Shown piece after piece: positions 17,418 to 24,675 of a stretch of DNA of 64,000 bases. Location: assembly GCF_034676705.1 (NCBI RefSeq), contig NZ_JAUCBS010000006.1:62001-126000 (forward strand). The letters are read 5' to 3'. This stretch comes from Gemmobacter sp. Its GTDB lineage: Bacteria > Pseudomonadota > Alphaproteobacteria > Rhodobacterales > Rhodobacteraceae. Made by a program: the position numbers and the translations under genes. Under the pieces are notes generated by a model, which saw nothing but the letters and a program-made list of their open reading frames with translations, was not told the DNA's origin and did not search any database. Within the stretch, counting starts at the first letter, position 1; each line of letters opens with the position of its first letter.

Positions 17418-18718
17418 GCGCGGTCCTCCAGCTTGTCCCAGGCGGTCAGGACATGGCCGCGGAATTCCTCGTAGGCGCGGTCAAAGGTGGCCCGCGCCCG
17501 GCGCCAGGTTTCACGCGTCATGTCGCGATAGTCGATTTCATAAATCGAACTCAGGAACCGGCCGGACTGTTCGACCGCCCGGGTATGTTCGATGGGGTGT
17601 TCGGTCATCCGGTCGGCGAATACCTTGGCAAACGCCTCGCGCATCGCGCGGTGCAGGTCGTTGCCCGGCTCATAGCGGGTCAGCATGAAGCGGATATCCA
17701 GAAACTCTTTCGGCAGCTTCGATTTCCCCGCGGGGAAATCGGCGGCGAAATCCGACAGGTCGGCCAACGCCTCGGCCAGCTGCCCGATGAACGAGGTGGT
17801 CGAGTCGTATTCCCAGTAGCCGGGGCCGGACGGGATATACAGCACATCGGCGGCAAAGACCGCGTTCATCGACTGATAGCCGATGGCCGGCGGGCAATCG
17901 AAGATCACCATGTCATAGGCATCGTCGGGCAAGCTATCCAGCCAGCGCGACACGGCGGCAAAGAACGACCAGTCGGGGTTGACGTGCCGATACTGCGCGC
18001 TGGCGAATTCCACAAAGGCCGCATTGGCGCAGGACGGCACGATGTCGATGGTGGGCCAGCTGGTCGGCTTGATGAAATCGGTCGCCCGCAGATCGCCCAG
18101 GCCGGTATCGCTGATCGAGGCGGGCAGGCGGCGCAGCGGCACGGCGCGCCCCGTCTCGGCCCCCTGGCTGGCGCGGTTCATCCGGTCGGTCTCGCGGATC
18201 AGGTCGCGCGCCATGATGCCCCAGACGGTATGCTCCTCGGACACGTCCGACAGGCCCATGGAATGCGACAGCGTGGCCTGCGGGTCAAAGTCGATGGCCA
18301 GAACGCGGTAGCCATCCAGCGCCGCCGCATGGGCAAAATGCAGCGCCACGGTGGATTTGCCGGCACCGCCCTTGAAGTTCGCCACCGCCACCCGCACCGC
18401 GCGCTTGCCCTTCGGGCGGGCCGGCATCAGCGACTTGCGGTTGACCTTCATCTTGCGCCGCATCTCGTTGACCTCTTCCAGGCTGAACCAGCGCTGGCGG
18501 CCGTCTTCCTCGATCTCGCCGGCGGGCAGGCCGGGTTCGGCAGCCAGGCGGCCGCGAAAGGTGTTCTGGTTAACCTTGAAGATCAGCTCCGCCACCTCCC
18601 AGCTGGAAAAGCGGCGCAGGCGCTTTTCGCTGTCGGGGGAAAAGGTCTGCCTGCGGATCCAGCCCTGCATCTTCAGCGAGCTGTCGCGCATCGCCTGAAG
18701 GTCTTGATAGCCCAGCAT
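17414..18718 (-). CDS. parA: ParA-like plasmid partition ATPase
   Basis: A 434-residue type Ia ParA. An N-terminal helix-turn-helix (about residues 34-90) is followed by the deviant Walker A motif FKGGAGKST (115-123), the DFDPQATLS motif A' and the MVIFDCPPAIG Walker B region. ATG at 18718 has GAGG upstream. The HTH suggests autoregulation at its own promoter, where a parS-like palindrome lies. A second palindrome copy sits inside the coding region at 17720-17741. It drives segregation with ParB. Confidence 0.94.
   Translation of the reverse strand: MLGYQDLQAMRDSSLKMQGWIRRQTFSPDSEKRLRRFSSWEVAELIFKVNQNTFRGRLAAEPGLPAGEIEEDGRQRWFSLEEVNEMRRKMKVNRKSLMPARPKGKRAVRVAVANFKGGAGKSTVALHFAHAAALDGYRVLAIDFDPQATLSHSMGLSDVSEEHTVWGIMARDLIRETDRMNRASQGAETGRAVPLRRLPASISDTGLGDLRATDFIKPTSWPTIDIVPSCANAAFVEFASAQYRHVNPDWSFFAAVSRWLDSLPDDAYDMVIFDCPPAIGYQSMNAVFAADVLYIPSGPGYWEYDSTTSFIGQLAEALADLSDFAADFPAGKSKLPKEFLDIRFMLTRYEPGNDLHRAMREAFAKVFADRMTEHPIEHTRAVEQSGRFLSSIYEIDYRDMTRETWRRARATFDRAYEEFRGHVLTAWDKLEDRA
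17720..17741. promoter_or_regulatory. Putative parS site 2, inside parA
   Basis: A 22-bp perfect palindrome containing GATTTCCCCGCGGGGAAATC, within the parA coding sequence. The conservation of an 18-bp core inside a gene, identical to the two intergenic copies, argues that it is selected as DNA. Confidence 0.65.
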
Positions 18719-18802
18719 GTCTGCCTCAACGTTAATTCTTGCCTGAAACCGAAATACGCCGAATTTGACTTTCGTGCAATTCCATAGTTCTCTGAGAACA
18801 GG

Positions 18803-18820
18803 ATTTCCCCGCGGGGAAAT
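18803..18820. promoter_or_regulatory. Putative parS site 3 upstream of parA
   Basis: The perfect palindrome ATTTCCCCGCGGGGAAAT, 83 nt upstream of the parA start. It is identical over 18 bp to copies 1 and 2. Its position suggests a role in parAB autoregulation as well as partition. Confidence 0.7.
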
Positions 18821-18908
18821 GCCCAAGCCCGCAACGCCACCGCAAAACCGTTTCGGAACAAGGGGCAAGCCAGGGCGGATCGATTCGGCGCGACGCGGAT
18901 TGCCCCGA

Positions 18909-18980
18909 GATATTGGGGGGACATCAGGTTGCAACCCCGATATTTTGGGGTGACATCCAGGGCCAGATTGGGTGACACCC
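18909..18980 (+). repeat. Iteron-like direct repeats upstream of the initiator gene
   Basis: GATATTGGGGGGACATC at 18909, GATATTTTGGGGTGACATCC at 18939 and AGATTGGGTGACACCC at 18965 are imperfect direct repeats, the first two spaced 30 bp apart. Iterons are the usual binding sites of plasmid initiators. The repeats are short and degenerate, so this is tentative. Confidence 0.45.
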
Positions 18981-19005
18981 TGGACGTCCCCCATTACCAT
19001 AGAAC

Positions 19006-19021
19006 CCGGATTTTGATCCGG
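19006..19021 (+). other. Small hairpin in the initiator leader
   Basis: CCGGAT-TTTG-ATCCGG forms a 6-bp stem followed by TTTTC, 90 nt before the initiator start codon. It could be a weak terminator, an attenuator or part of an antisense-RNA copy-number control. Confidence 0.3.
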
Positions 19022-19111
19022 TTTTCGGGCTGGCCCAAAGCCTCGCTTGACAGAATCGTAAAACTCAACGCTAATTCCGGCAGAACCAGAAAAAACGCCG
19101 GGAAAGGCGAC

Positions 19112-19804
19112 ATGGGCAAAGAGCAGACGAAATCCCTGCGCGCCGTCGGCCGCAATGCCGCGGCGCTGAAATACGACCTGATCACGGCCCTTGGCGCGCA
19201 TGGCTGCGCCGGGGACAAGCACCTGCAACGGCTGGTGCTGCGGCTGATCACGGTGATCGTCGCCCGCTACAACTGGCAGACGGACGAACTGTCGGTCGGG
19301 CAGCGCGAACTGGCGCAGCTGTGGGCCGTTGACGAACGCACCGTCAAGCGCGAGATGGCGCGGCTGCGCGACCTGGGCTGGCTGGTGCAGCACCGGGCGG
19401 CCGCGCGGGGCAGGGTGGCGGTGCATGGATTGGGCATTGCCGCGATCCTGCAAGGCACCCAGGGCGCGTGGGACAATATCGGGCCGGACTACACCGCCCG
19501 CATGACGCAGCCCGAGGAAACACCGACCCCTGCCGGCAATGTCGTCAGCTTTCCCCTGCCGCCGCGACCCGAGGGCACCGGCCCCTGGGCCGCCGCGCTG
19601 GCCGACCTGCACCAGACGCGCCCCGACCTGTGTTCGGCATGGTTCGCCGCCCTGACCGTGGAAGGCCAAGAGGACGGCATCTGGCACCTGCGGGCGCCGA
19701 CGCGGTTTCATGCCAGTTTCGTCACCACCCATCACCTGCCGGTGCTGGAGGCCGCGATCCGCAGGGTAGATCCGGCGGCGCGCGGCGTGGTGCTGCGCGG
19801 CTAG
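19112..19804 (+). CDS. DnaA-like plasmid replication initiator
   Basis: A 230-residue protein. Residues 55-115 form a winged-helix-like DNA-binding region (SVGQRELAQLWAVDERTVKREMARL and following). Residues 159-220 (WAAALADLHQTRPDLCSAWF, then LRAPTRFHASFV) closely resemble domain I of DnaA. This architecture is that of the DnaA-like replicases of Rhodobacterales plasmids, which recruit helicase without the DnaA ATPase domain. ATG at 19112 has GGAAAGG 5 nt upstream. It diverges from parAB and its stop overlaps the convergent anti-sigma gene by 4 nt. Confidence 0.82.
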   Translation: MGKEQTKSLRAVGRNAAALKYDLITALGAHGCAGDKHLQRLVLRLITVIVARYNWQTDELSVGQRELAQLWAVDERTVKREMARLRDLGWLVQHRAAARGRVAVHGLGIAAILQGTQGAWDNIGPDYTARMTQPEETPTPAGNVVSFPLPPRPEGTGPWAAALADLHQTRPDLCSAWFAALTVEGQEDGIWHLRAPTRFHASFVTTHHLPVLEAAIRRVDPAARGVVLRG

Positions 19805-20550
19805 TTGAAGCGGCGCAGCAGCTGGTGGGCGCCGCCGGCAAGGTCGGCCATGGGCGCCGAACCATCGACCAGCACATAGGCCGCCTGTCCCTTTTCGAAC
19901 ACGGCCAGCGCGCGGCCATCCTGCCGGAAGGTATCGGGCGCAAGGTCCGGCCCGTCCCTGTCCAGCGCGACCGAATACAGCATGATGTCCCCCATGTCCG
20001 GCGTGGCCAGCGCCATGGCGACGCCCGGACGGTCGGCGCCCGACACCACCTGCACATCGCGGATGCGCCAGCCCTGCGGCAGCTGGGGAATGGTCACGCC
20101 CAGCCGGGCGGCGATTTCCACCGTGTCGATCTGCACCGTCTCGGGCTGCGAGACCATGGCGTGGCGGGCGGCCAGCGCCGCCTCGGCCTCCAGCGCGGCC
20201 TCGATCACGGGGGCAAGGGACGGGGGCGCCATCAGCGCATGGCCGGTCCAGCCAAGGGCGAACATCGCCACGGCCGCCGCCGCAGGCCACAGCCGGCGCA
20301 GCGCCTGCCGGCGCGCCAGCCGGCGTTCCAGCCGCCGGGCCGCGGCGACCATGGCAGGCGGGGCAGGGGGCGGGGGGCCGGCCAGCGCCAGCCGCAGCCC
20401 TTCGGTCAGGTGCAGGTCGGCCATGGTGCGGGCCGCATCCGAGGGGTGGGCCGCCAGCCAGCCCGCCACCTCGTAGCGCCGGGCAGGGTCCAGCTGGTCT
20501 TCGGCAAAGGCGGCAAGTTCCAGATCGGTCGGGGCATCAGGCCGGGTCAT
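19801..20550 (-). CDS. Anti-sigma factor, membrane-bound
   Basis: A 249-residue protein with a short N-terminal cytoplasmic anti-sigma-type region, one membrane helix (about residues 87-105, PAAAAVAMFALGWTGHALM), and a periplasmic domain of about 140 residues. It lacks the Cys pair of zinc-binding anti-sigma factors. It overlaps the ECF sigma gene by 14 nt, the standard arrangement for a cognate pair. The periplasmic part probably senses an envelope or oxidative signal. Confidence 0.8.
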   Translation of the reverse strand: MTRPDAPTDLELAAFAEDQLDPARRYEVAGWLAAHPSDAARTMADLHLTEGLRLALAGPPPPAPPAMVAAARRLERRLARRQALRRLWPAAAAVAMFALGWTGHALMAPPSLAPVIEAALEAEAALAARHAMVSQPETVQIDTVEIAARLGVTIPQLPQGWRIRDVQVVSGADRPGVAMALATPDMGDIMLYSVALDRDGPDLAPDTFRQDGRALAVFEKGQAAYVLVDGSAPMADLAGGAHQLLRRFN

Positions 20551-21061
20551 CGGTGCCTCCTACAAGTTTCAGATGCGCGCGGCGGGGGCCATCCTCGAAC
20601 GCGCGCAGGGCGGCGCGGGCGCGGCCCACGCGCGACATGACGGTGCCGGGCGGAATGTCCAGCACGGCGGCGGCCTCGGCAATGCTGAACCCCTCGATCG
20701 TGGTCAGGTGCAGCGCCTCGCGCTGGTCGGGGGGCAGGGCCAGAAAGGCGGTGCGCAACTGCGCCAGCCGCACGGCCTGTTCCCCGGCCGGTTCGGCAAA
20801 GCCGGGGGTCAGCTCGGCCCAGGCCTGATCGCGGGCCAGGGCGGCGCGGCGGCTGCGCATCTGGTCGATCAGATGGTTGCGCAGCACCGTCATCAGCCAG
20901 ACCCGCAGGTCGGCGCCCGGACGAAAGGTGCCGGCGCGTTCCATCGCCCGCACCAGCGCGCCCTGTACCAGGTCATCCGCCTCGTGATCGTGCCGCACCA
21001 GCACGCGCGCATAGCGGCGCAGGCTGTCCAGATGCGGCACGATGTCGAAGGGCGGTGTCAT
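20537..21061 (-). CDS. ECF-family RNA polymerase sigma factor
   Basis: A 174-residue ECF sigma factor. Region 2 (about residues 8-75) includes DEADDLVQGALVRAMERAGTF-like residues (read here as HEADDLVQGALVRAMER) and the -10-binding LRVWLMTVLRNHLID segment. Region 4 (about 105-160) includes LPPDQREALHLTTIEGFSIAE. Its ATG overlaps the stop of the oxygenase gene by 4 nt and its end overlaps the anti-sigma gene. The order oxygenase-sigma-antisigma suggests the oxygenase belongs to the response. Confidence 0.92.
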   Translation of the reverse strand: MTPPFDIVPHLDSLRRYARVLVRHDHEADDLVQGALVRAMERAGTFRPGADLRVWLMTVLRNHLIDQMRSRRAALARDQAWAELTPGFAEPAGEQAVRLAQLRTAFLALPPDQREALHLTTIEGFSIAEAAAVLDIPPGTVMSRVGRARAALRAFEDGPRRAHLKLVGGTDDPA

Positions 21062-22200
21062 CTGGCCTGTCCCGCTTCGCCGGCCCGATAGGCCGATCCC
21101 TGGTCGCCGACAAAGGCGGCGTTTCTTTCGCGCAGTCTGGCCGCCGCATCGTCATACAGGAACGGCAGAAACGCATAGCGCCGCCCGCGCGTCACCCGGC
21201 TGACCTTGTGCAGCAGCGAGCAGGAAAACACCACCGCCCCGCCCGGAGGCGCCTTGAAGCTGCGCGGGCCATATTCGGGAAAGCTCACCTCGCCGCCATC
21301 GAAATCCGCGTTGAGGTTGACCGACACGGCAAAGCGGCGATGTGCGGTGCCGGTGGTGGTGTTGTCGCGATGCGCGCCGAAATGGCCGCCGTCCTCGGCC
21401 GCATAACAGGACACGATATAGCGTTCCATCCGCGTGACATGATACTGGTGGACCTTGGCAATTTCCGGCACCACGCGGCGCAGGAAGCGGGCCTGCAACG
21501 ATCCGATCAGGTCGCGGTCCTCGATGGTGAAATCCTTGCGGCTTTTGTGGCTGCGGTCGTTCACGCCCACGGTGCGGCCGTTCACCTCGCGCATGAAGCC
21601 GCTTTCGGTGCCGCCATGCGCCTCGTAGAGGTCGATCAGCTGGGCGCAGACCTCGGGTTCGAACACCCGGGGCAGGACCAGGATGGGGGCCTGCAACTCG
21701 ATCCCGGCAAAGCGGGCGGGGGGCGGCAGGCTGTCCAGCAGGGCCAGCACCTGGGCGGCGTTGCTGGCTTCGGGGGCAAAGGGAATGTTGGCGACCACCC
21801 GCAAGGTCGGGTCGATCACCAGCCAGAACCGCTTCAGCGCCAGCTGGCCGCCGGGCTGGGGATCGGGCGTCATGGCCCCATAGGCGCGCGCGACGGTCAG
21901 GTCGAAATCCCAGAACCAGCGATAACCCGGCACGCGGTTGGCCAGCTGCGCCTCGTCGGCCGGGTCGTTGGTGACGCCGAAAAAGCTCGCCCGGTCATCG
22001 TTGAACAGGTCGGGCCGCGCCGCGACGGCGGCCAGCGCCTCGGCCGCCGCCGGGTCGGCCGAACTGCCCAGAAAACACAGCACCAGCCAGCGCCCGGCCG
22101 CCGAGTCGAAATTGTAGCGCGGATTCTGCGGCGTGCGCTGGGTAAAGACAGGCGCCGGGTCGCCGGCGGTGGGCATGCGGACGGGCAGGGCATAGGTCAT
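21058..22200 (-). CDS. Peroxiredoxin-like/2OG-Fe(II) dioxygenase fusion
   Basis: A 380-residue two-domain protein. Residues 1-160 have a thioredoxin/AhpC-TSA fold pattern (GDPAPVF, WLVLCFLGS, FFGVTNDPADE), but the peroxidatic Cys motif is missing. Residues 170-350 form a prolyl-4-hydroxylase-type dioxygenase with Fe ligands H277, D279 and H331 and the 2-oxoglutarate Arg at 341. ATG at 22200 is preferred over GTG at 22206 for ribosome-site spacing. It is translationally coupled to the ECF sigma gene, suggesting an oxidative or redox-linked hydroxylation role. Its target is unknown. Confidence 0.85.
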   Translation of the reverse strand: MTYALPVRMPTAGDPAPVFTQRTPQNPRYNFDSAAGRWLVLCFLGSSADPAAAEALAAVAARPDLFNDDRASFFGVTNDPADEAQLANRVPGYRWFWDFDLTVARAYGAMTPDPQPGGQLALKRFWLVIDPTLRVVANIPFAPEASNAAQVLALLDSLPPPARFAGIELQAPILVLPRVFEPEVCAQLIDLYEAHGGTESGFMREVNGRTVGVNDRSHKSRKDFTIEDRDLIGSLQARFLRRVVPEIAKVHQYHVTRMERYIVSCYAAEDGGHFGAHRDNTTTGTAHRRFAVSVNLNADFDGGEVSFPEYGPRSFKAPPGGAVVFSCSLLHKVSRVTRGRRYAFLPFLYDDAAARLRERNAAFVGDQGSAYRAGEAGQAR

Positions 22201-22287
22201 GGTCACTCCGGCACAACGGGTTTCTTCCGGATACGGAGCGCAAGGGCGCGATCATCCCGGCGCGAGATTGCTTTTTCGCCCGCCATG

Positions 22288-22305
22288 GACTAACTTCGCT
22301 TAGTC
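22288..22305. promoter_or_regulatory. Inverted repeat, candidate toxin-antitoxin operator
   Basis: GACTAA-CTTCGC-TTAGTC has perfect 6-bp arms and lies 18-35 nt before the antitoxin ATG. Phd-type antitoxins repress their own promoters at short palindromes, which fits this position. Confidence 0.5.
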
Positions 22306-22322
22306 AACCCCGGGGGCCGCCG

Positions 22323-22559
22323 ATGAAGACCGTCAACATGCACGAGGCAAAGACCCATCTGTCGCGGCTGGTCGAACAGGCGGTGCAGGGCGAACCCTTC
22401 ATCATCGCGCGCGCCGGCAAGCCGCTGGTCAAGGTGACGATGGTCGAGGCAGAGGCCCCCCGGCGGCTGGGCTTCCTGCAAGGACAGGCCAGCATCCCGG
22501 ATGATTTCGACACCATGGCCGAAGACGAGATCCGCCAGATGTTCCACGCCGCGCCGTGA
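22323..22559 (+). CDS. Phd/YefM-family antitoxin
   Basis: A 78-residue antitoxin. The N-terminal DNA-binding part MKTVNMHEAKTHLSRLVEQA and PFIIARAGKPLVKV are the Phd/YefM signature. The C-terminal tail (about residues 50-78) would wrap the toxin. Its stop overlaps the toxin's GTG start, the usual translational coupling of type II systems. Near the plasmid replication module it probably supports replicon maintenance. Confidence 0.92.
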   Translation: MKTVNMHEAKTHLSRLVEQAVQGEPFIIARAGKPLVKVTMVEAEAPRRLGFLQGQASIPDDFDTMAEDEIRQMFHAAP

Positions 22560-22942
22560 ACCTGCTGCTGGATACGCATTATCTGCTGTGGGCGGGCTAC
22601 GACCCGGCCCGCATTGCCGGCCCCGCGCGGGCGCTGATCACCGATCCGGCCAACCGGCTGTGGTTTTCCGTGGCCAGCATCTGGGAGGTGGCGATCAAGC
22701 GCGCGCTGGACCGGCCGGATTTCCGCGTCGATCCCGGCGTGCTGCGCGCCGGCCTGCTGGCCAACGGGTATCAGGAACTGGCCATCGAAGGGCGCCATAT
22801 CCTGTCCCTGGCCGCGCTGCCGGCGCATCATGCCGATCCGTTCGACCGCCTGCTGATCGCGCAGGCGATGTCCGAGGGCATGCGCCTGCTGACAGCGGAT
22901 GCCCGCGTGGCGCTTTATGGCGGGCCGGTTCTGGCGCCCTGA
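22556..22942 (+). CDS. PIN-domain toxin (VapC-like ribonuclease)
   Basis: A 128-residue PIN-domain protein with a GTG start. The acidic metal-binding set is visible: D6 in LLLDTHYLLW, E44 in SIWEVAIK, D97 in HHADPFDRLLIAQA and D115 in LLTADARV. These define a Mg-dependent RNase of the type that usually cleaves tRNA or rRNA. The Phd-PIN pairing is common. All catalytic residues are present, so it is probably active. Confidence 0.92.
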   Translation: MNLLLDTHYLLWAGYDPARIAGPARALITDPANRLWFSVASIWEVAIKRALDRPDFRVDPGVLRAGLLANGYQELAIEGRHILSLAALPAHHADPFDRLLIAQAMSEGMRLLTADARVALYGGPVLAP

Positions 22943-22980
22943 CGGCGCCCCCTTTGCCTTTTTCCAAATACCCTGGGGGT

Positions 22981-22999
22981 CCGGGGGTGAAACCCCCGG
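22981..22999 (+). terminator. Hairpin after the toxin gene
   Basis: CCGGGGG-TGAAA-CCCCCGG is a 7-bp stem 38 nt after the toxin stop. It is a probable terminator separating the toxin-antitoxin unit from the next operon, without a clear T-run. Confidence 0.5.
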
Positions 23000-23110
23000 T
23001 CCTGCCCGTGTCCTCGGCGCACCGCTCAAAATTCTTACCACGCCCCATTGCCCCCGGCGCTGCATGATGATCCTCTGCGCCCGACATTCGGGATTCGAAA
23101 GGAACCAGCC

Positions 23111-24664
23111 ATGCCGATTGGTGCAGACCTGTTGTGTGAAACCCTGCTGGCGAACGGCATCGACACCTGCTTTGCCAATCCGGGCACGTCCGAGATGCAT
23201 TTCGTGGCCGCGCTGGACCGCCAGCCGCGCATCCGCTGCGTGCTGGGCCTGTTCGAAGGCGTGGTGACCGGCGCCGCCGATGGTTATGCCCGCATGGCCG
23301 ACCGTCCGGCGGCGACGCTGCTGCACACCGGGCCGGGGCTGGCGAACGGGTTGGCCAACCTGCACAACGCGCGGCGCGCGCGGACGCCGATGGTCAATAT
23401 TGTCGGCGATCATGCGACCTATCACCTGGAACTGGACGCGCCGCTGACCAGCGATATCGAGGGGCTGGCGCGGCCGATGTCGAACTGGGTCGGCCGGGCG
23501 GATCACGTGACTACTCTGGTGCCCCGGACCGAAGAGGCGATCCGCGCCGCCCATGCGGGGCAGGGCCAGATTGCCACGCTGATCCTGCCCGCCGATGCCG
23601 CCTGGACAGAAACCGATGCGCCGCTGCCGCAGCCCGTGGCGCTGCCGGTGCAATCGGCCCCCGATGCCGCCCGCATCGCCGAGGCGGTGGCGGCGCTGCG
23701 CAACGGTCGGCGGACCACAATTCTGGTCGCCGGCCGGGCCCTGCGCGCCGCGTCGCTGGAAACCCTGCAACGCATCGCCACCCGCACCGGCGCCCGCATC
23801 CTTGCCCAGCAGTCGAACGCCCGGGTGGAACGCGGCACCGGCCGGGTGGCGATCGAACGGGTGCCCTATCCGATCGACATGCAGCTGGTGACCTTTGCCG
23901 ATACCGAACAGGTGATCCTGATCGGCGCCCGCGCGCCGGTGGGGTTCTTCGCCTATCCCGGCAAGCCGGGGTCGATGCTGCCGCCGGGCTGCCGCGTGCT
24001 GGACATGACGGCGCCCGACGCCGACCTGCCGGCGGCGGTGCAGGCGCTGGCCGACGGGGTGGGCGCGGGCCGCGACGCGCCACTGGTGTTGAACACCGCC
24101 CTGCGCCCCGATGCGCCCGCCGGCGGGCTGACGGCGGAAAAGGTTGCCGCCTCGGTCGCGCGGCATCTGCCGGACCATGCCATCCTGTGCGACGAGGCGG
24201 TGACCTCGGCCCGCAACATCTTTGGCATCACCCATGGCGCCGCGCCGCATGATTTCCTGCAACTGACCGGGGGCGCCATCGGCATCGGCCTGCCGCTGGC
24301 CATGGGCGCCGCAATCGCCTGTCCGGGGCGCAAGGTGGTGGCCTTGCAGGCCGATGGCAGCGGCATGTACACGTTGCAGGCGCTGTGGACCATGGCGCGC
24401 GAACGCTGCGACGTGGTGGTGGTGATCTATGCCAACCGGCGCTACAATATCCTGCATGGCGAATTGCAGGCGGTGGGCGCCGGCCAGCCGGGCGAGAATG
24501 CCCGGCGGATGCTGGATCTGGACAACCCGCATCTGGACTGGGTACGCATGGCCGAAGGCATGGGGGTCGAGGCCGCGCGCGCCGAGACCGCCGAGGCGTT
24601 CGACGACCTGTTCCGCGTCGCCTGCGCCAGCCGGGGGCCGTTCCTGATCGAAGCCGTCATCTGA
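23111..24664 (+). CDS. ThDP-dependent enzyme, acetolactate-synthase-like
   Basis: A 517-residue ThDP enzyme with the usual three domains. The N-terminal pyrimidine-binding domain has CFANPGTSEMHF and the catalytic-type Glu (E49 in LFEGVVTGAADGYARM). The C-terminal domain has the ThDP/Mg motif starting QADGSGMYTLQALW and ending near NRRYN. It is similar to proteins labelled acetolactate synthase, but no regulatory subunit or ilv genes are near. It is followed 11 nt later by a molybdoenzyme, so a decarboxylase or carboligase in a specific catabolic path is likely. The substrate is unknown. Confidence 0.85.
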   Translation: MPIGADLLCETLLANGIDTCFANPGTSEMHFVAALDRQPRIRCVLGLFEGVVTGAADGYARMADRPAATLLHTGPGLANGLANLHNARRARTPMVNIVGDHATYHLELDAPLTSDIEGLARPMSNWVGRADHVTTLVPRTEEAIRAAHAGQGQIATLILPADAAWTETDAPLPQPVALPVQSAPDAARIAEAVAALRNGRRTTILVAGRALRAASLETLQRIATRTGARILAQQSNARVERGTGRVAIERVPYPIDMQLVTFADTEQVILIGARAPVGFFAYPGKPGSMLPPGCRVLDMTAPDADLPAAVQALADGVGAGRDAPLVLNTALRPDAPAGGLTAEKVAASVARHLPDHAILCDEAVTSARNIFGITHGAAPHDFLQLTGGAIGIGLPLAMGAAIACPGRKVVALQADGSGMYTLQALWTMARERCDVVVVIYANRRYNILHGELQAVGAGQPGENARRMLDLDNPHLDWVRMAEGMGVEAARAETAEAFDDLFRVACASRGPFLIEAVI

Positions 24665-24675
24665 AGGAGACGCCG

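Larger units (their letters stand above)
18719..19111. other. parA-rep intergenic region, candidate replication origin
   Basis: A 393-nt divergent gap between parA and the replication initiator gene. It holds a parS-like palindrome (18803-18820), three imperfect direct repeats (18909-18980) that look like iterons, and a small hairpin (19006-19021). It should contain both promoters and probably the origin. No gene is supported in it. Confidence 0.55.

Noticed and set aside
18719..20290. Upstream extension of the ParA frame by over 500 codons
   Set aside because: The extension is antisense to the initiator gene. ATG at 18718 with a ribosome site gives a normal-length ParA.
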